From positions 122,904 to 186,903 of the forward strand of contig NZ_AYMJ01000014.1 in assembly GCF_000633255.1 (NCBI RefSeq): a stretch of DNA of 64,000 nt, given 5' to 3'. Position 1 is the stretch's first letter; every line of letters starts with the position of its first letter. Shown one piece after another: positions 23,150-33,386 of the stretch. This DNA comes from Pseudomonas sp. H1h (lineage in GTDB: Bacteria; Pseudomonadota; Gammaproteobacteria; Pseudomonadales; Pseudomonadaceae). The position numbers were made by a program, and so were the translations under genes. Under the pieces are notes generated by a model. The model was not told the origin of the DNA. It ran no database searches and saw nothing but the letters and a program-made list of their open reading frames with translations.

Positions 23150-23842
23150 TCATCGGGTGGTGACTGAGTGCCAGTCAGAGGCTTCGATGAAACCCAGCAT
23201 GCGCGGGGCCGCTTTATTCGCGGCGGAAATGAACAGCGAAGAACCGTAGCCAGGGTCAGAAACCGGTACGTCCAGGTCCTTTTCCAGCTCCGCCATGCAT
23301 TCGCTGTGGGTCACCAGAATCAGATTGCGGCCCGGGAGCTTGTGCACCAGCGCTTCCTGCAAGATGCGGCCCTTGCAGCTGATCAGCCAGTCTTCGCCGG
23401 TGGCCGCACGGTTGAACATGTAACCGGCGGTCTGCACGGTGCGCAACATCGGGCTGTTATAGATATCGGCGTGGTCCAGGCCCAGATGCTCGAACTGCGC
23501 GCCGACACTGACCGCAACACTGCGCGAGCGGTCGGTGATGCCGTCATCGCCGCTCAGGCACGGCGCCGGGGAGTGATCGCAGCGCTCGACATGACGCACC
23601 AGCACGATCATGTCGCCCTTGGCCCACCCGGCCGCCAGCGCCTTGGCACCGGAGATGTTGCCATGGGCCAGGTCCGGCACCGCTGCCGGGGCGAGCAGCC
23701 ACAGGGTCAGCGGAATCACCAGCAGCAAGGCGCCGAGCACGACCCTGGTATTGCGATATCGGGTCAATCCGCTCAGGGAGATCGAGCGTTTGACGCCGAA
23801 CAGACTCAGTCTCAATTCCACATCGGGCCGCCTCGCCGGCAT
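23150..23842 (-). CDS. Membrane-anchored histidine phosphatase family protein
   Basis: This 230-residue protein has one hydrophobic helix at about residues 33-52, placing the catalytic domain in the periplasm. The phosphatase signature LVRHVERCD gives Arg83 and the phosphoacceptor His84, and the second core histidine is in LVTHSECM (His179). Periplasmic members near LPS genes include Ais, a heptose-phosphate phosphatase. The ArnT-like gene next door makes an LPS-related role possible but unproven. It is convergent with that gene. Confidence 0.87.
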   Translation of the reverse strand: MPARRPDVELRLSLFGVKRSISLSGLTRYRNTRVVLGALLLVIPLTLWLLAPAAVPDLAHGNISGAKALAAGWAKGDMIVLVRHVERCDHSPAPCLSGDDGITDRSRSVAVSVGAQFEHLGLDHADIYNSPMLRTVQTAGYMFNRAATGEDWLISCKGRILQEALVHKLPGRNLILVTHSECMAELEKDLDVPVSDPGYGSSLFISAANKAAPRMLGFIEASDWHSVTTR

Positions 23843-24075
23843 GCATCACAGTCAATACGATGCGGCGAGGGTAGAGAAGCGCACGTAAGTGGTCGGTGAA
23901 ACGATTGTGAAAAAAGTCTTGAGGAGCCTTGTTACAAATTCCGTCGGACAAAATCCTTTCAGCTCTCGTGTTTGCGGCCGATACAGTCCTGCTAACACCC
24001 TTGCTGGCTCAAAAAAACAACAATCTTCCAGCCTGACCGACGATCAAGAAGCTCTACGTTCCTGGAGGAATTGTG

Positions 24076-25995
24076 ATGAATAGCTGGTTCGGCAACATCA
24101 GCGTGAACATGAAATTGGGTCTGGGCTTCGGCCTGGTACTGGCCCTGACCTGCGTCCTCGCCCTGACCGGCTGGACCAGTCTCGGCGGTCTGATCGACCG
24201 CAGCAACTGGATGAGCGACATCACCCAGCTCAACGCCGGCCTGACCAAGCTGCGCGTAGTCCGCCTGCAATACATGCTGACCAACGGCGACGAAACCGCC
24301 GCGCAGAATGTACAAACCACCCTCGAAAGCTTTGCCGCGCAACAGCAAGCGCTGATCAACAAGTTCAAGAGCCCGGAAAACGTCAAACTGCTGAAAGAGC
24401 AGGCGGCGACCATCGCCGAATACCAGACGTCGCTGAACAAGATGCGCAACGCCTACCGCACCGGCAACAGTGCGCGCGACGTCATGAGCACCAATGCCGA
24501 GACCGCTTACAACCTGATCGAGTCGATCAGCAACCGCGTCCGTCAGATGGACATGAGCGAACAGCGTTTCGAACAGTTCCAGGCCATCACCGAAGCCAAG
24601 GAAGCGTTCATCCTGGCGCGCTATGAAGTGCGCGGCTACACCGCAACCACCAACGCCGAAACCGAGCAGAAAGCCGTCGGCCAACTGGACGTGGCGATTG
24701 CCAGCCTCAAGCAACTGAACGTGCATTTCGCCGCGACTCAACAAGACGCCCTGCGTCAGCTGGAAACCGCCCTGAGCAACTATCGCAGCGCGTTGCAGGC
24801 GTACAAGAACGCCAACAGCGAAGCCGTGCAGGCGCGTAAAGAGATGACCGATCAGGGCGCCGCGATCGTCACCACCAGCGAGCAGCTGTACCAGATCCAG
24901 CTCGACCGTCGCGACATCGAAAGCGCACAGGCCCGTACTTTCCAGTTGATCAGCACCCTGCTGGCGCTGCTGGTCGGTGTAATTGCCGCCGTGATCATCA
25001 CCCGTCAGATCACCCGTCCGCTGCAAGAAACCCTGGCCGTGGTCGAGCGCATTGCCAGCGGCGACCTGACCCAGAACGTCACCGTCACCCGCCGCGACGA
25101 ACTTGGTGTGCTGCAACAAGGCATCGCACGCATGGGCGTGACCCTGCGCGATCTGATCAGCGGCATCCGCGACGGCGTCACCCAGATCGCCAGCGCCGCC
25201 GAAGAACTCTCCGCCGTGACCGAGCAGACCAGCGCCGGCGTGAACAGCCAGAAGGTCGAGACCGATCAGGTTGCGACCGCGATGCACGAGATGACTGCCA
25301 CCGTGCAGGAAGTCGCGCGCAACGCCGAGGAAGCCTCGCAAGCCGCTGCCGCCGCAGATGGCGAAGCCCGTGAAGGCGACAAGGTGGTGAATGAAGCCAT
25401 CGCGCAGATCGAGCGTCTGGCCAGCGAAGTGGTGCGTTCCACCGAAGCCATGAGCGTGCTGCAGCAGGAAAGCGACAAGATCGGCAGCGTCATGGATGTG
25501 ATCAAGGCCGTGGCCGAACAGACCAACCTGCTGGCGCTCAACGCGGCGATTGAAGCAGCACGCGCCGGTGAAGCCGGTCGTGGTTTTGCCGTGGTCGCCG
25601 ACGAGGTCCGTGGTCTGGCCCAGCGCACACAGAAGTCCACCGAGGAAATCGAAGGCCTGGTCGCCGGTCTGCAGAACGGTACTCAGCAGGTTTCGGCCGT
25701 GATGAACAACAGTCGCGCCTTGACCGACAGCAGCGTGGCCCTGACGCGCAAGGCTGGCTTGTCACTGGAAAGCATCACCCGCACGGTGTCGAACATCCAG
25801 TCGATGAACCAGCAGATCGCCGCCGCTGCCGAACAGCAAAGCGCCGTGGCCGAAGAGATCAGCCGCAGCATCATCAACGTGCGCGACGTGTCGGAACAGA
25901 CCGCCGCTGCCAGCGACGAGACCGCAGCCTCCAGCGTTGAACTGGCGCGCCTGGGCGGTCAGTTGCAGCAGATGGTCAGCCACTTCCGCGTCTGA
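24076..25995 (+). CDS. Methyl-accepting chemotaxis protein with a helical bimodular-type sensor
   Basis: This 639-residue chemoreceptor has TM1 at about 12-32, a roughly 250-residue all-helical periplasmic domain, TM2 near 290-312, a HAMP domain ([20 protein letters not shown]) and a long cytoplasmic coiled coil. Its signalling tip reads [19 protein letters not shown]. The long helical sensor fits the HBM type (McpS-like), which often binds organic acids, but the ligand is not readable from sequence. GGAGGAA lies 5 bases before ATG 24076; a GTG three bases earlier is too close. It is monocistronic and followed by a REP element. Confidence 0.93.
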   Translation: MNSWFGNISVNMKLGLGFGLVLALTCVLALTGWTSLGGLIDRSNWMSDITQLNAGLTKLRVVRLQYMLTNGDETAAQNVQTTLESFAAQQQALINKFKSPENVKLLKEQAATIAEYQTSLNKMRNAYRTGNSARDVMSTNAETAYNLIESISNRVRQMDMSEQRFEQFQAITEAKEAFILARYEVRGYTATTNAETEQKAVGQLDVAIASLKQLNVHFAATQQDALRQLETALSNYRSALQAYKNANSEAVQARKEMTDQGAAIVTTSEQLYQIQLDRRDIESAQARTFQLISTLLALLVGVIAAVIITRQITRPLQETLAVVERIASGDLTQNVTVTRRDELGVLQQGIARMGVTLRDLISGIRDGVTQIASAAEELSAVTEQTSAGVNSQKVETDQVATAMHEMTATVQEVARNAEEASQAAAAADGEAREGDKVVNEAIAQIERLASEVVRSTEAMSVLQQESDKIGSVMDVIKAVAEQTNLLALNAAIEAARAGEAGRGFAVVADEVRGLAQRTQKSTEEIEGLVAGLQNGTQQVSAVMNNSRALTDSSVALTRKAGLSLESITRTVSNIQSMNQQIAAAAEQQSAVAEEISRSIINVRDVSEQTAAASDETAASSVELARLGGQLQQMVSHFRV

Positions 25996-26023
25996 CCTTC
26001 GCTTTGCGGTGAATAAAAGATCG

Positions 26024-26051
26024 ATTCGCGAGCAGGCTCGCTCCCACAGGT
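26024..26051. repeat. Single REP element
   Basis: TTCGCGAGCAGGCTCGCTCC (from 26026) followed by CACAGG is one REP copy just after the chemoreceptor gene. A weak second copy may follow near 26100 (CGCCGGCTCGCGATGG). Confidence 0.8.
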
Positions 26052-26245
26052 ACGGCGTTGATCACAGATTATGTGAACAACGCCAATCCCCTGCAGGCCT
26101 TCGCCGGCTCGCGATGGCGTCAGTCCAATCCCCCCAGACTCACAGCCCTGACGCTCCCGCCTCCTACGGACTAATCACTTCCATCCCTGAAAGCTGAAAG
26201 TCCTTCACATGTCGAGTGGCAGTGGCAGCAATAGCATCAGTAAAT

Positions 26246-26671
26246 TCAGGTCATTTCACCCATGCCATCGATTGCATAAGTGACATCGACCTTGAAGTAA
26301 CTGCCGTCAAACTGATCTGTGGTGAACGTCAGTTTACCGTTGATCCTCACTTCAGCCGGCGCATGGTTCTGCAGCACCACGACACCTTGGCGAGCAGGAT
26401 AAACATGGCCACCCAAAGTATTGGAATACCAGATTCTTTTGACTTGTCCTCCATCCTTCGGGAATTCAAAGGTGCCACTTGGCTGGTCTTTATCAACCAG
26501 GTTGAAGCCCATGCCTATCTGCCTGGGCGAGGTCATATCGCCATAGACTTGCATGTCTTCGTAATCGAGTCGCCCCACTCGACTCGACACAAAATCGAAT
26601 GTGGCAATCAGCTCATTATCAGTAAGTCGATATTCTTCGATCCGGCCCTTCATGGTGCCATTGACGGCCAT
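26246..26671 (-). CDS. Uncharacterised protein, probably beta-rich
   Basis: I do not recognise this 141-residue protein. GGGAGGTACGCATC before ATG 26671 supports the start; an ATG 69 bases upstream is in frame but lacks support. The sequence alternates short strands and turns (MKGRIEEYRLTDNELIATFD, GGHVYPARQGVVVLQNH, DQFDGSYFKVDVTYAIDG). No signal peptide, membrane helix or catalytic motif is evident, which suggests a small beta-barrel or lipocalin-like fold. It lies alone between a REP-marked gap and the DUF1329 gene. Confidence 0.75.
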   Translation of the reverse strand: MAVNGTMKGRIEEYRLTDNELIATFDFVSSRVGRLDYEDMQVYGDMTSPRQIGMGFNLVDKDQPSGTFEFPKDGGQVKRIWYSNTLGGHVYPARQGVVVLQNHAPAEVRINGKLTFTTDQFDGSYFKVDVTYAIDGMGEMT

Positions 26672-26813
26672 GATGCGTACCTCCCGTTGACTCTCAACCG
26701 AATGGTTGGAATCGGCTAAGCATGCAACAGGCCCCTTCATAAAAGACCTGTCATAAATGACAGGTCTTCAGACTCGATAGCAATTAAAGCGCTCGTAATA
26801 GGCTCATTCTGGA

Positions 26814-28187
26814 TTAGCGCGTGCCGCGCTGGCGCAACGCCGACGGCATGAAGTACGCGTCTTCCGGCACCGGTTGCGAGAAGTCCACGGTGGAGGCTTC
26901 TTCGTTGTCGAGGTTCTGCACGTAGTAACGACGAGCCTGCAGGTCGTGGAACACGTCCAAAGCACTCCAGGTGGTCGGCAGGTCATAGAAGTTTTTCAGG
27001 TAGGCCATCGACACCCGCCACAACTCCCCGCGCCCGTCGTATTGATCGACCAGCGCCGCGCCCCAGCTGTCCTCGTCGAGAAACAGCACGCGCCTGGAAT
27101 AGATATGCCGCGCGCCCGGCTTGAGGTTGCCTTCGACCACCCATACGCGGTGCAGCTCATAGCGGGTGAATTGCGGGTTGAGGTGGCCCGGGGTGAGCAG
27201 TTGCGCGTACTTCACGTCGGGGCTGCCGACCTTGTAGTTGTTGTAGGGGATGTAGATTTCCTGCTTGCCCTTGAGCTTCCAGTCGTAGCGGTCCGGTGAG
27301 CCGTTGAACAGGTCGGTATCGTCGGCGGTACGCAGACCATCGGACGAGGCGATCGGCGTGTCATACGCAAGGTTGGGGGCGCGGCGCACGCGGCGTTGGC
27401 CGGCGTCGTAGACCCAGGCCTGACGCGGGTCCTTGAGCTGATCGAGCATCTCGTGCACCAGCGCCGCACCGCCGGCCAGTCGCGCCGGGCTTTTCACGAA
27501 GGCGAGGTAATAGAACAGGATGTTCTTCAGGTCGGCGTACTGGCCGCCGGGACGGTAGAAGTTGAACAGCGCTTCCTGCTGCGAGGTGACCAGCGCAAAG
27601 CTGCCGTTGCGCTGCACCGGGGCTTCGGACGCGCGGCGTACCACGTAGATGCCGCGATAACGGGTGATGTGGTTCCACAGCACTTCGACGCCGTCCTTGG
27701 GCACCGGGAACGGCACGCCGCCGTAGGCATCGGCGAACCCGCTGCCGCCCTCCAGCAGCTTGGCCGAGGTCGCGTTCTTGAGGGTGTTGTCGTACAGCCA
27801 CTGCGGAGCCGAACCCGAACGACGCGACGGATAGACCGGCATCTGGAACGTGTCGGGGTAGCTGTTGAACAGCGCGATCTGCCCGGGACTGAGATGGGCT
27901 TTGTACTGATCCAGATTGGCCTTGGTGATGACGAACAGCGGCTTGTCCGCGGCGTACGGGTCCGGGTGGTGCTGACCGGGTTTGTAGCCGGCCGGCGCCT
28001 GAGTGATGCCACCGGTCCAGGCCGGAATGGTGCCGGCGGCGTTGCCCGCACGCTCGGCGCCCATCGGCGTGAGGGTGGTTTTCAGTTGTTCGGCTTGTTG
28101 CGGGGTGATCGCGGCGAGGGCGCTGCCGGCGGTCAGGCCCAGAACAAGCGCCAGCGAAATCCGGGTCATGCTTGAAGTGTGAAACAT
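26814..28187 (-). CDS. DUF1329 domain-containing exported protein
   Basis: This 457-residue protein has a cleavable signal (ISLALVLGLTAGSALA, ending near residue 25) and is of the DUF1329 family, related in fold to LolA/LolB-type lipid binders. Typical segments are GNAAGTIPAWTGGI near residue 50, and KLKGKQEIYIPYNNYKVGS and YDLPTTWSALDVFHDLQARR later. GGAGAAGATC supports ATG 28187. It follows the DUF1302 gene after a REP pair. The two families occur together in pseudomonads near lipid, steroid or hydrocarbon genes, which suggests envelope transport of a hydrophobic compound. Confidence 0.92.
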   Translation of the reverse strand: MFHTSSMTRISLALVLGLTAGSALAAITPQQAEQLKTTLTPMGAERAGNAAGTIPAWTGGITQAPAGYKPGQHHPDPYAADKPLFVITKANLDQYKAHLSPGQIALFNSYPDTFQMPVYPSRRSGSAPQWLYDNTLKNATSAKLLEGGSGFADAYGGVPFPVPKDGVEVLWNHITRYRGIYVVRRASEAPVQRNGSFALVTSQQEALFNFYRPGGQYADLKNILFYYLAFVKSPARLAGGAALVHEMLDQLKDPRQAWVYDAGQRRVRRAPNLAYDTPIASSDGLRTADDTDLFNGSPDRYDWKLKGKQEIYIPYNNYKVGSPDVKYAQLLTPGHLNPQFTRYELHRVWVVEGNLKPGARHIYSRRVLFLDEDSWGAALVDQYDGRGELWRVSMAYLKNFYDLPTTWSALDVFHDLQARRYYVQNLDNEEASTVDFSQPVPEDAYFMPSALRQRGTR

Positions 28188-28209
28188 GATCTTCTCCAAA
28201 GTACAAAAA

Positions 28210-28306
28210 CCTGTGGGAGCGAGCCTGCTCGCGAAAGCGGTGTATCAGTCGACATCAATGTTGAATGTGCCTGCCTCTTCGCGAGCAGGCTCGCTCCCAC
28301 AGGGGG
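28210..28306. repeat. Inverted REP pair between DUF1302 and DUF1329 genes
   Basis: CTGTGGGAGCGAGCCTGCTC (28211-28230) and an inverted copy (GCGAGCAGGCTCGCTCCCAC, 28281-28300) are separated by about 45 bases. Located inside an apparent operon, the hairpin could reduce or separate expression of the downstream gene. Confidence 0.85.
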
Positions 28307-28337
28307 GATGAGGTGTTGCTGAAATCTCGTGTAGAAC

Positions 28338-30293
28338 TCACAAGAAATACTTGAGGTTGAACCCGACGTTGTCGCGGTCACGAATGCCGTTGTTCTGCCC
28401 GCCGCCCCAGAAGTTGGTGTATTGCACCTCGGCCTCGAGCTTGTTCTGGTAGTTGGCCTTGACCCCCAGGGTGTAGGCCTTGCGCCCTTCGATGGTGTTG
28501 CCGGCCTGATAGCTGTTGCCCTTGAAGTCGTCCTTGTAGACGACGTAGGGCGAGACGTTGACCCCGGCATACACGTCGTTCCAGGTGCCGTTGAACATCA
28601 CCGTGTAGCTGTAGGAGTTGCGGTTGACCTGATCGTCACGATCACCGCCAGAGACATATGAGGTGTTGCCGGTGCCCGCGTAGTAACGCGTGCTGCCGTC
28701 ATAGGCGGTGTATTGCAGGCTGCTGCCGCGCAGGTGTTCGGAGGCCAGTTCGAAGATGCCGAACATCGAGTCAAACGACAGCGTCGGGCCGAAGTTGTAG
28801 ATGCTGCCCAGCGAGGTGTTGAATGCTTCGACGCGTTCGGCGTTGTTGATCTCGCTGTCGAGGGTGACCATCTGCCCACCGACATTGACTGCCTTGCCGG
28901 TCACCGCTGTAGCCGCGCCGTTGGCCAGGTCGCCGATCAGATCGTTGGTCGCGGCAATGCCGATCGGCAGGTTCGGTCGATAGGCAATTTCGCCGAACAC
29001 CGTGGCCTGGCCCAGGGTGGTGTTGAAGCTGAAGCCGTACATGCGGATGTCTTCGGCATAACGCCGATGCGCCTGGATGTTGCCCATGACGTCGGCGGTG
29101 GCGAGACCGTTGGCCAGTGCCCCGGCCTGACTGCCGGCAACGCTGGACAGCATGTTGGTCAGGGCATTCATGTCGATACCCTTGTAGCCACCGAGGTCAG
29201 CGGCGATGGTCGGTTCCTTGGCATGGTAGTTGACCATGTACAGACCGAACTCGGTGCTGTTGAGTTGCTCGGCGATGTAGCGAAAGGCAAAGCCGAACTG
29301 GCCATCGTTGCGCGCGTTGTAGTCCTTGCCGATCGACGCCACCTTGAGCGTGTTGCCGTAGGCCGGGGTCACGCCATTGGCGTAGAGGCCGGTGCTTTTC
29401 AGCGCCGGACCGAGCAACGGGTTGTTGCCCAGTGCGCTGTACAGGCCGATGACGTTGCCAAAACCCGGCACCGGAGTATCGAGCGCCGTGCCGCTGAAGT
29501 TGTTGTAAGCGGTATTGCCGCCATCGGCGAACAGGTCGCTCTGCGAGTAGAAGGTGCCGACCGGATCGATGCGGGTTTCCTTCCAGTTGGTCTGGTAGAA
29601 ACTTTCCATGGTCAGCGAATCGGTGAGGCCGATGTTGAAGCTGAGCGCTTCCACCGGCATCAGCACTTCCTTGACCTCGGCGCCCGGCAAACGGTACTTG
29701 GCGGCGTCCACCGGGTTGGTGGTGTTGATCCCGCCGCGATAGAAAATCCCCTCGCCCCAGTTGAACACCTGGCGCCCGACCCGTGCGGTGACCGGCATCT
29801 GCGCGACGTCCCAGTTGCCGTAGACATAAGCGTCGAGCATCTCGATCCGGCTGCCGGCGATGTCACGGGTCTGGCTAGTGAAGCGATCGTCCTGCGGGTA
29901 GCTCTGGCTCGGTTGCGACGGGTTGTTGTTGCGGTAGTAATCGTTGCGCTTATCCATCAACTGCGTGTCGTAGAACGCAGTGCCGCGCAGGAACATCCCA
30001 TAGTTCTGATAGTTGGCTTCCAGCTCCGAGGTGATCTTGTACACCTCGGAAACCAGCCCGGTGTCGAAGTTGCGATTGCCGTCGTTGGTGTTGACGTCAT
30101 CGTTGTTCTTGTCACGGCCCTGCACCCGCCACAAACGGCCATAGGACAGGGTCGTGTCGATCGAACCGGTGACCTGATTGTCCAGCACGCTGAACTCCTT
30201 GGCCTGCACGCCATCGACTGCGCACAGTTGCAGCAGCCCTGCCAGACCGACGCCGGGGAGCGCTACGCCAGACAGGCGAAATCGAGCTTTCAT
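28338..30293 (-). CDS. DUF1302 family outer-membrane protein
   Basis: This 651-residue protein has a signal peptide (GVGLAGLLQLCAVDGVQA) and many alternating beta strands. It ends in an aromatic, barrel-type C-terminus (NVGFNLKYFL), so it is probably an outer-membrane beta-barrel of the DUF1302 family. Segments such as GSIDTTLSYGRLWRVQGRD and ARVGRQVFNWGEGIFYRGGI are typical. AGAGGAACAGATC precedes ATG 30293. It lies between a phospholipase-like gene and the DUF1329 gene on the same strand and probably works with the latter. Confidence 0.92.
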   Translation of the reverse strand: MKARFRLSGVALPGVGLAGLLQLCAVDGVQAKEFSVLDNQVTGSIDTTLSYGRLWRVQGRDKNNDDVNTNDGNRNFDTGLVSEVYKITSELEANYQNYGMFLRGTAFYDTQLMDKRNDYYRNNNPSQPSQSYPQDDRFTSQTRDIAGSRIEMLDAYVYGNWDVAQMPVTARVGRQVFNWGEGIFYRGGINTTNPVDAAKYRLPGAEVKEVLMPVEALSFNIGLTDSLTMESFYQTNWKETRIDPVGTFYSQSDLFADGGNTAYNNFSGTALDTPVPGFGNVIGLYSALGNNPLLGPALKSTGLYANGVTPAYGNTLKVASIGKDYNARNDGQFGFAFRYIAEQLNSTEFGLYMVNYHAKEPTIAADLGGYKGIDMNALTNMLSSVAGSQAGALANGLATADVMGNIQAHRRYAEDIRMYGFSFNTTLGQATVFGEIAYRPNLPIGIAATNDLIGDLANGAATAVTGKAVNVGGQMVTLDSEINNAERVEAFNTSLGSIYNFGPTLSFDSMFGIFELASEHLRGSSLQYTAYDGSTRYYAGTGNTSYVSGGDRDDQVNRNSYSYTVMFNGTWNDVYAGVNVSPYVVYKDDFKGNSYQAGNTIEGRKAYTLGVKANYQNKLEAEVQYTNFWGGGQNNGIRDRDNVGFNLKYFL

Positions 30294-30340
30294 GATCTGT
30301 TCCTCTTTCCCTGGTTTTATTGTTGTGGGGTGCAATACCG

Positions 30341-31636
30341 CTATGGCCGGGGCGCCAGTCCGGCGCTCACATACATCCGGCTGTGTGCGCCGAAATGCCC
30401 GAGCAATCTGAACAACCGCTGATTGAGCGCCGGATGCTCGAACGACTCGCGCTGCAACTGATTGCCGCTGCTGAAATCGCTGGTCACAGGCGCCGTCTCC
30501 AGCCATTGACCGATGGCTGCATCAAACGCGGCGGCGTCGTCGACCGACTCGGCGCTGACCACGTCGCGCAAGTAGTCCACCGAGTACGGCGGATACCTTT
30601 TGTCCTGCGCCACATCGGCGTAGGCAGCGAGCATCGGATGCGGCTGACCGGCTCGTAGCAGGCGCCGCAGCCAGGTCGCCTGGTACTTCTCGATTTCCAT
30701 GTGGCGGGTGGCGACGCGTTCGATGGAGGCTTGTTTGTCATCCGCAAAACCGGCCAGCGCCTTGCCTTCCAGCAACAACAGGCTGGGCAGCTCGACCCCG
30801 GGCAATGGCTTGGCGTGATAGGGCTGAGTGAGGTCCTGCACGTGGTGCACGCCCCAACCAAGAAAGCGGTAGCCCCAGTAGGGATGACCCGTGGCAAAGG
30901 CCAGTCGCGCCAGGCCCATGTACTGATAGGCACGCCAGTCGGGCCAACTGCGCTGAAGAAATCCGGCGGCTGCATACACCACCGGGCTCTCATGGAAAAA
31001 GCCCATGTGGAACGGCGCCTGCGAGCTGTACTGAAAACGCGCATCGCCAAACGGCTGCGCGCCGAAGCCGTACAGCGCGCCGACCTCGCCGGGGTTGTCA
31101 CTGAACAGGTTGATGTCGTGGCCGTAGTCCGGCTCATCGGCGGCACTCGCCAATACCGCCAGCGCCGCGACTTTTTCGCCGTCCACCACGCGAATAAAAC
31201 GCTGACGATTCCATGGCGAAAGCGTCTGCTCGACCATCACCTGATCGGCACTGAGATGTTCGCGCTCGGGCATGTCTTGACCCGGCAGCGGCTGAATGAC
31301 CATCGCCAGATAAATGCGCGGATTGAGCCGCAACGCAGTGAGAAAGTCGTGGCGCAGATTGTCACCTGGCACGGCGGGCAACTTCAGATTGTCGGGGCGC
31401 GGCGGGTACTGGGCGAAGTGCTCACGGGCGAAGCTTTCCTGCTGCTCCAGCAGCGCCACCACGGCCGGATACTGCTCGGCCAGAAACCGCTCCAGCGGCT
31501 CAACCTCTACCGGCGGCGCATCACGCAAGGCCGGCAGTTCCTGCAACGCCAGATAGCTGCCCACCGTGTGGTTCGACCAGCCCCACGCCGTCGGGGCCAC
31601 TGCACAAAGCAGCAACAGGAGAAATGTCAGCTTCAT
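30341..31636 (-). CDS. Exported zinc-dependent phospholipase C / S1-P1 nuclease-fold protein
   Basis: This 431-residue protein has a clear signal peptide (LTFLLLLLCAVAPTAWG) after which the mature chain would begin with Trp (WSNHTVGSYLAL). Zn-phospholipases C use exactly such an N-terminal Trp as a zinc ligand. Further histidines in GWGVHHVQDLTQPYHAKPLP match the HH...H zinc site of the PLC/S1-P1 fold. The enzyme would act in the periplasm or outside the cell. The substrate is not predictable. It precedes the DUF1302 gene by 47 bases on the same strand, so hydrolysis and transport of a lipid may be linked. Confidence 0.82.
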   Translation of the reverse strand: MKLTFLLLLLCAVAPTAWGWSNHTVGSYLALQELPALRDAPPVEVEPLERFLAEQYPAVVALLEQQESFAREHFAQYPPRPDNLKLPAVPGDNLRHDFLTALRLNPRIYLAMVIQPLPGQDMPEREHLSADQVMVEQTLSPWNRQRFIRVVDGEKVAALAVLASAADEPDYGHDINLFSDNPGEVGALYGFGAQPFGDARFQYSSQAPFHMGFFHESPVVYAAAGFLQRSWPDWRAYQYMGLARLAFATGHPYWGYRFLGWGVHHVQDLTQPYHAKPLPGVELPSLLLLEGKALAGFADDKQASIERVATRHMEIEKYQATWLRRLLRAGQPHPMLAAYADVAQDKRYPPYSVDYLRDVVSAESVDDAAAFDAAIGQWLETAPVTSDFSSGNQLQRESFEHPALNQRLFRLLGHFGAHSRMYVSAGLAPRP

Positions 31637-31797
31637 TGCTTTTAGTTCTTATTGGATGTGCTGTAGGGGTTGAGCCTAACAACCACCCCCGGCGCTGGCA
31701 CTGTCCAATCTCACCAGAAAAAGTCTCCGATAGCGCCACGCCTCGATCCGAAAGACACCACTGTGCCCGCTCCCACAAGGAACTGCGTGGTGTTTTG

Positions 31798-33366
31798 TCA
31801 AGCGGGGTAACCGGTGATCTTGCGGATGCTCTGGTACAACGGTTTGAGCTGGCGGTACATGCGCAGGTAGACGTCTTTGTACAGCTGCTCGTAGATTTTT
31901 TGCGCCTCGGGTTGAGGGGTGAACACCGCGCCGACTCGAGTCATCGCCGCGATCGCGCTGGGGAAATCCGCGTACACCCCCAACCCCACCGCACAGCAGA
32001 TCGCCGCGCCCAGCCCCGACGCCTCATACACATGCGGACGCTCCGCCGGCAGGCCGAAAATATTCGCCGTGAGCTGCATCGCCGCATCGCTCTGCGAGCC
32101 GCCGCCCGCCACCCGCAGACGCTTGATCGACACTTTCGAGCGCTTCTCGATCTTCTCCATGCCCTGACGCAACGCATACGCCAGTCCTTCCAGAATCGCC
32201 CGGTAAATGTGTGCGCGGGTGTGCACATCGCCAAAGCCGATCATCGCGCCCTTGGCTTCCACGCCCGGCTCACGAATCCCCGGCGACCAGTAGGGTTGCA
32301 GCATCAGGCCCATCGACCCTGGCGGTACTGCCTCGACCAGTGCATCGAACAGTTGCTCGGGTTCAATGCCCTGCTCTTTCGCCTGCTGCATCTCACGCAA
32401 GCCGAACTCGTTCTTGAACCAGCTGACCATCCAGTAACCGCGATAAATCATCACCTCGCAGTTGTACTGATCCGGCACCGCCGACGGATACGGCGGAATC
32501 AGCGGGACGATTTCCAGATAGCGCGAGCGGGTGCTGGTGATCGTCGCCGTGGTGCCGTAGGACAGGCACACGGTGCCCCCATCGACTACGCCGGAACCGA
32601 CCACTTCGCAAGCCTTGTCGGCGCCCGCCGCAATCAGCGGCAACCCTTCGGGAATCCCGGTGTGGCGGCTGGCCTGCGCGGTAATGTAGCCAAGGGTTTC
32701 ACCGGGCTTGTGCAGGCTCGGCAACTGCTCGGGACGCACCGCCAGCGCCTGCCATTTCCAGTCACTCGGCGCGGCCCATTTCAGGCGTTTGAAATCGAAC
32801 GGCAAGTAGCCGACGCAACACCCCACCGAATCGACAAAGCGTCCGCACAGACGATGGGTGAGAAACCCTGAGAGCAGCAAAAACTTGTCGGTCGCCGCCC
32901 ATACCTCAGGCTGATGTCGCGCGATCCAGTTGGCCTCGGCCTGGGCGCGAAAATAATCCACCGTGGCCTGCGCGCCGACCAGTTTGAACAGCCAGCCCCA
33001 CGGCCCCTTGATCCCGCCTTCGACTTCGCTCTGGCGCTGATCTAGCCACAGAATCGCCGGACGCAACGGCGTGCCCTCGGCATCGACATTGATCACCGTG
33101 CCGCGTTGAGTGGTCAGCGACACCCCGGCAATCTGCGCGCGATCAATCCCGGTTTGCGCCCACACCTGCTGACAGGCCTCGCCGAGTTTCGCCCAGTAAT
33201 ATTCCGGATCCTGCTCGGCCCAACCCGGCTGCGTCGAGTAATAGGCCTGCAACTCGACCTTGCCTTTGCCGAGCAGATTACCCTGCAAATCGAAGAGCAG
33301 CGCGCGCACGCTCTGAGTGCCATTGTCGATCGCCAGCAGGTAACGCTTGTTCGGGTGGTTATCCAT
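31798..33366 (-). CDS. FGGY-family carbohydrate kinase
   Basis: This 522-residue sugar kinase has the N-terminal phosphate-binding [17 protein letters not shown] and the C-terminal FGGY elements ([53 protein letters not shown]). Members phosphorylate glycerol, xylulose, gluconate or related polyols. The context of a glycerol-3-phosphate-dehydrogenase-like gene 20 bases upstream suggests a glycerol-like or polyol substrate. GAAGAGAGCTCC precedes ATG 33366, better than the ATG 60 bases upstream. It is the last gene of a three-gene unit. Confidence 0.92.
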   Translation of the reverse strand: MDNHPNKRYLLAIDNGTQSVRALLFDLQGNLLGKGKVELQAYYSTQPGWAEQDPEYYWAKLGEACQQVWAQTGIDRAQIAGVSLTTQRGTVINVDAEGTPLRPAILWLDQRQSEVEGGIKGPWGWLFKLVGAQATVDYFRAQAEANWIARHQPEVWAATDKFLLLSGFLTHRLCGRFVDSVGCCVGYLPFDFKRLKWAAPSDWKWQALAVRPEQLPSLHKPGETLGYITAQASRHTGIPEGLPLIAAGADKACEVVGSGVVDGGTVCLSYGTTATITSTRSRYLEIVPLIPPYPSAVPDQYNCEVMIYRGYWMVSWFKNEFGLREMQQAKEQGIEPEQLFDALVEAVPPGSMGLMLQPYWSPGIREPGVEAKGAMIGFGDVHTRAHIYRAILEGLAYALRQGMEKIEKRSKVSIKRLRVAGGGSQSDAAMQLTANIFGLPAERPHVYEASGLGAAICCAVGLGVYADFPSAIAAMTRVGAVFTPQPEAQKIYEQLYKDVYLRMYRQLKPLYQSIRKITGYPA

Positions 33367-33386
33367 GGAGCTCTCTTCAAGGGGCA

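Noticed and set aside
23992..25341. 449-codon minus-strand frame
   Set aside because: It is antisense to the chemoreceptor; repeated Gly/Ala/Val/Asp composition mirrors the coiled-coil coding strand.
28713..30422. 569-codon plus-strand frame
   Set aside because: It is antisense to the DUF1302 gene; the long frame is due to GC-rich codon structure.
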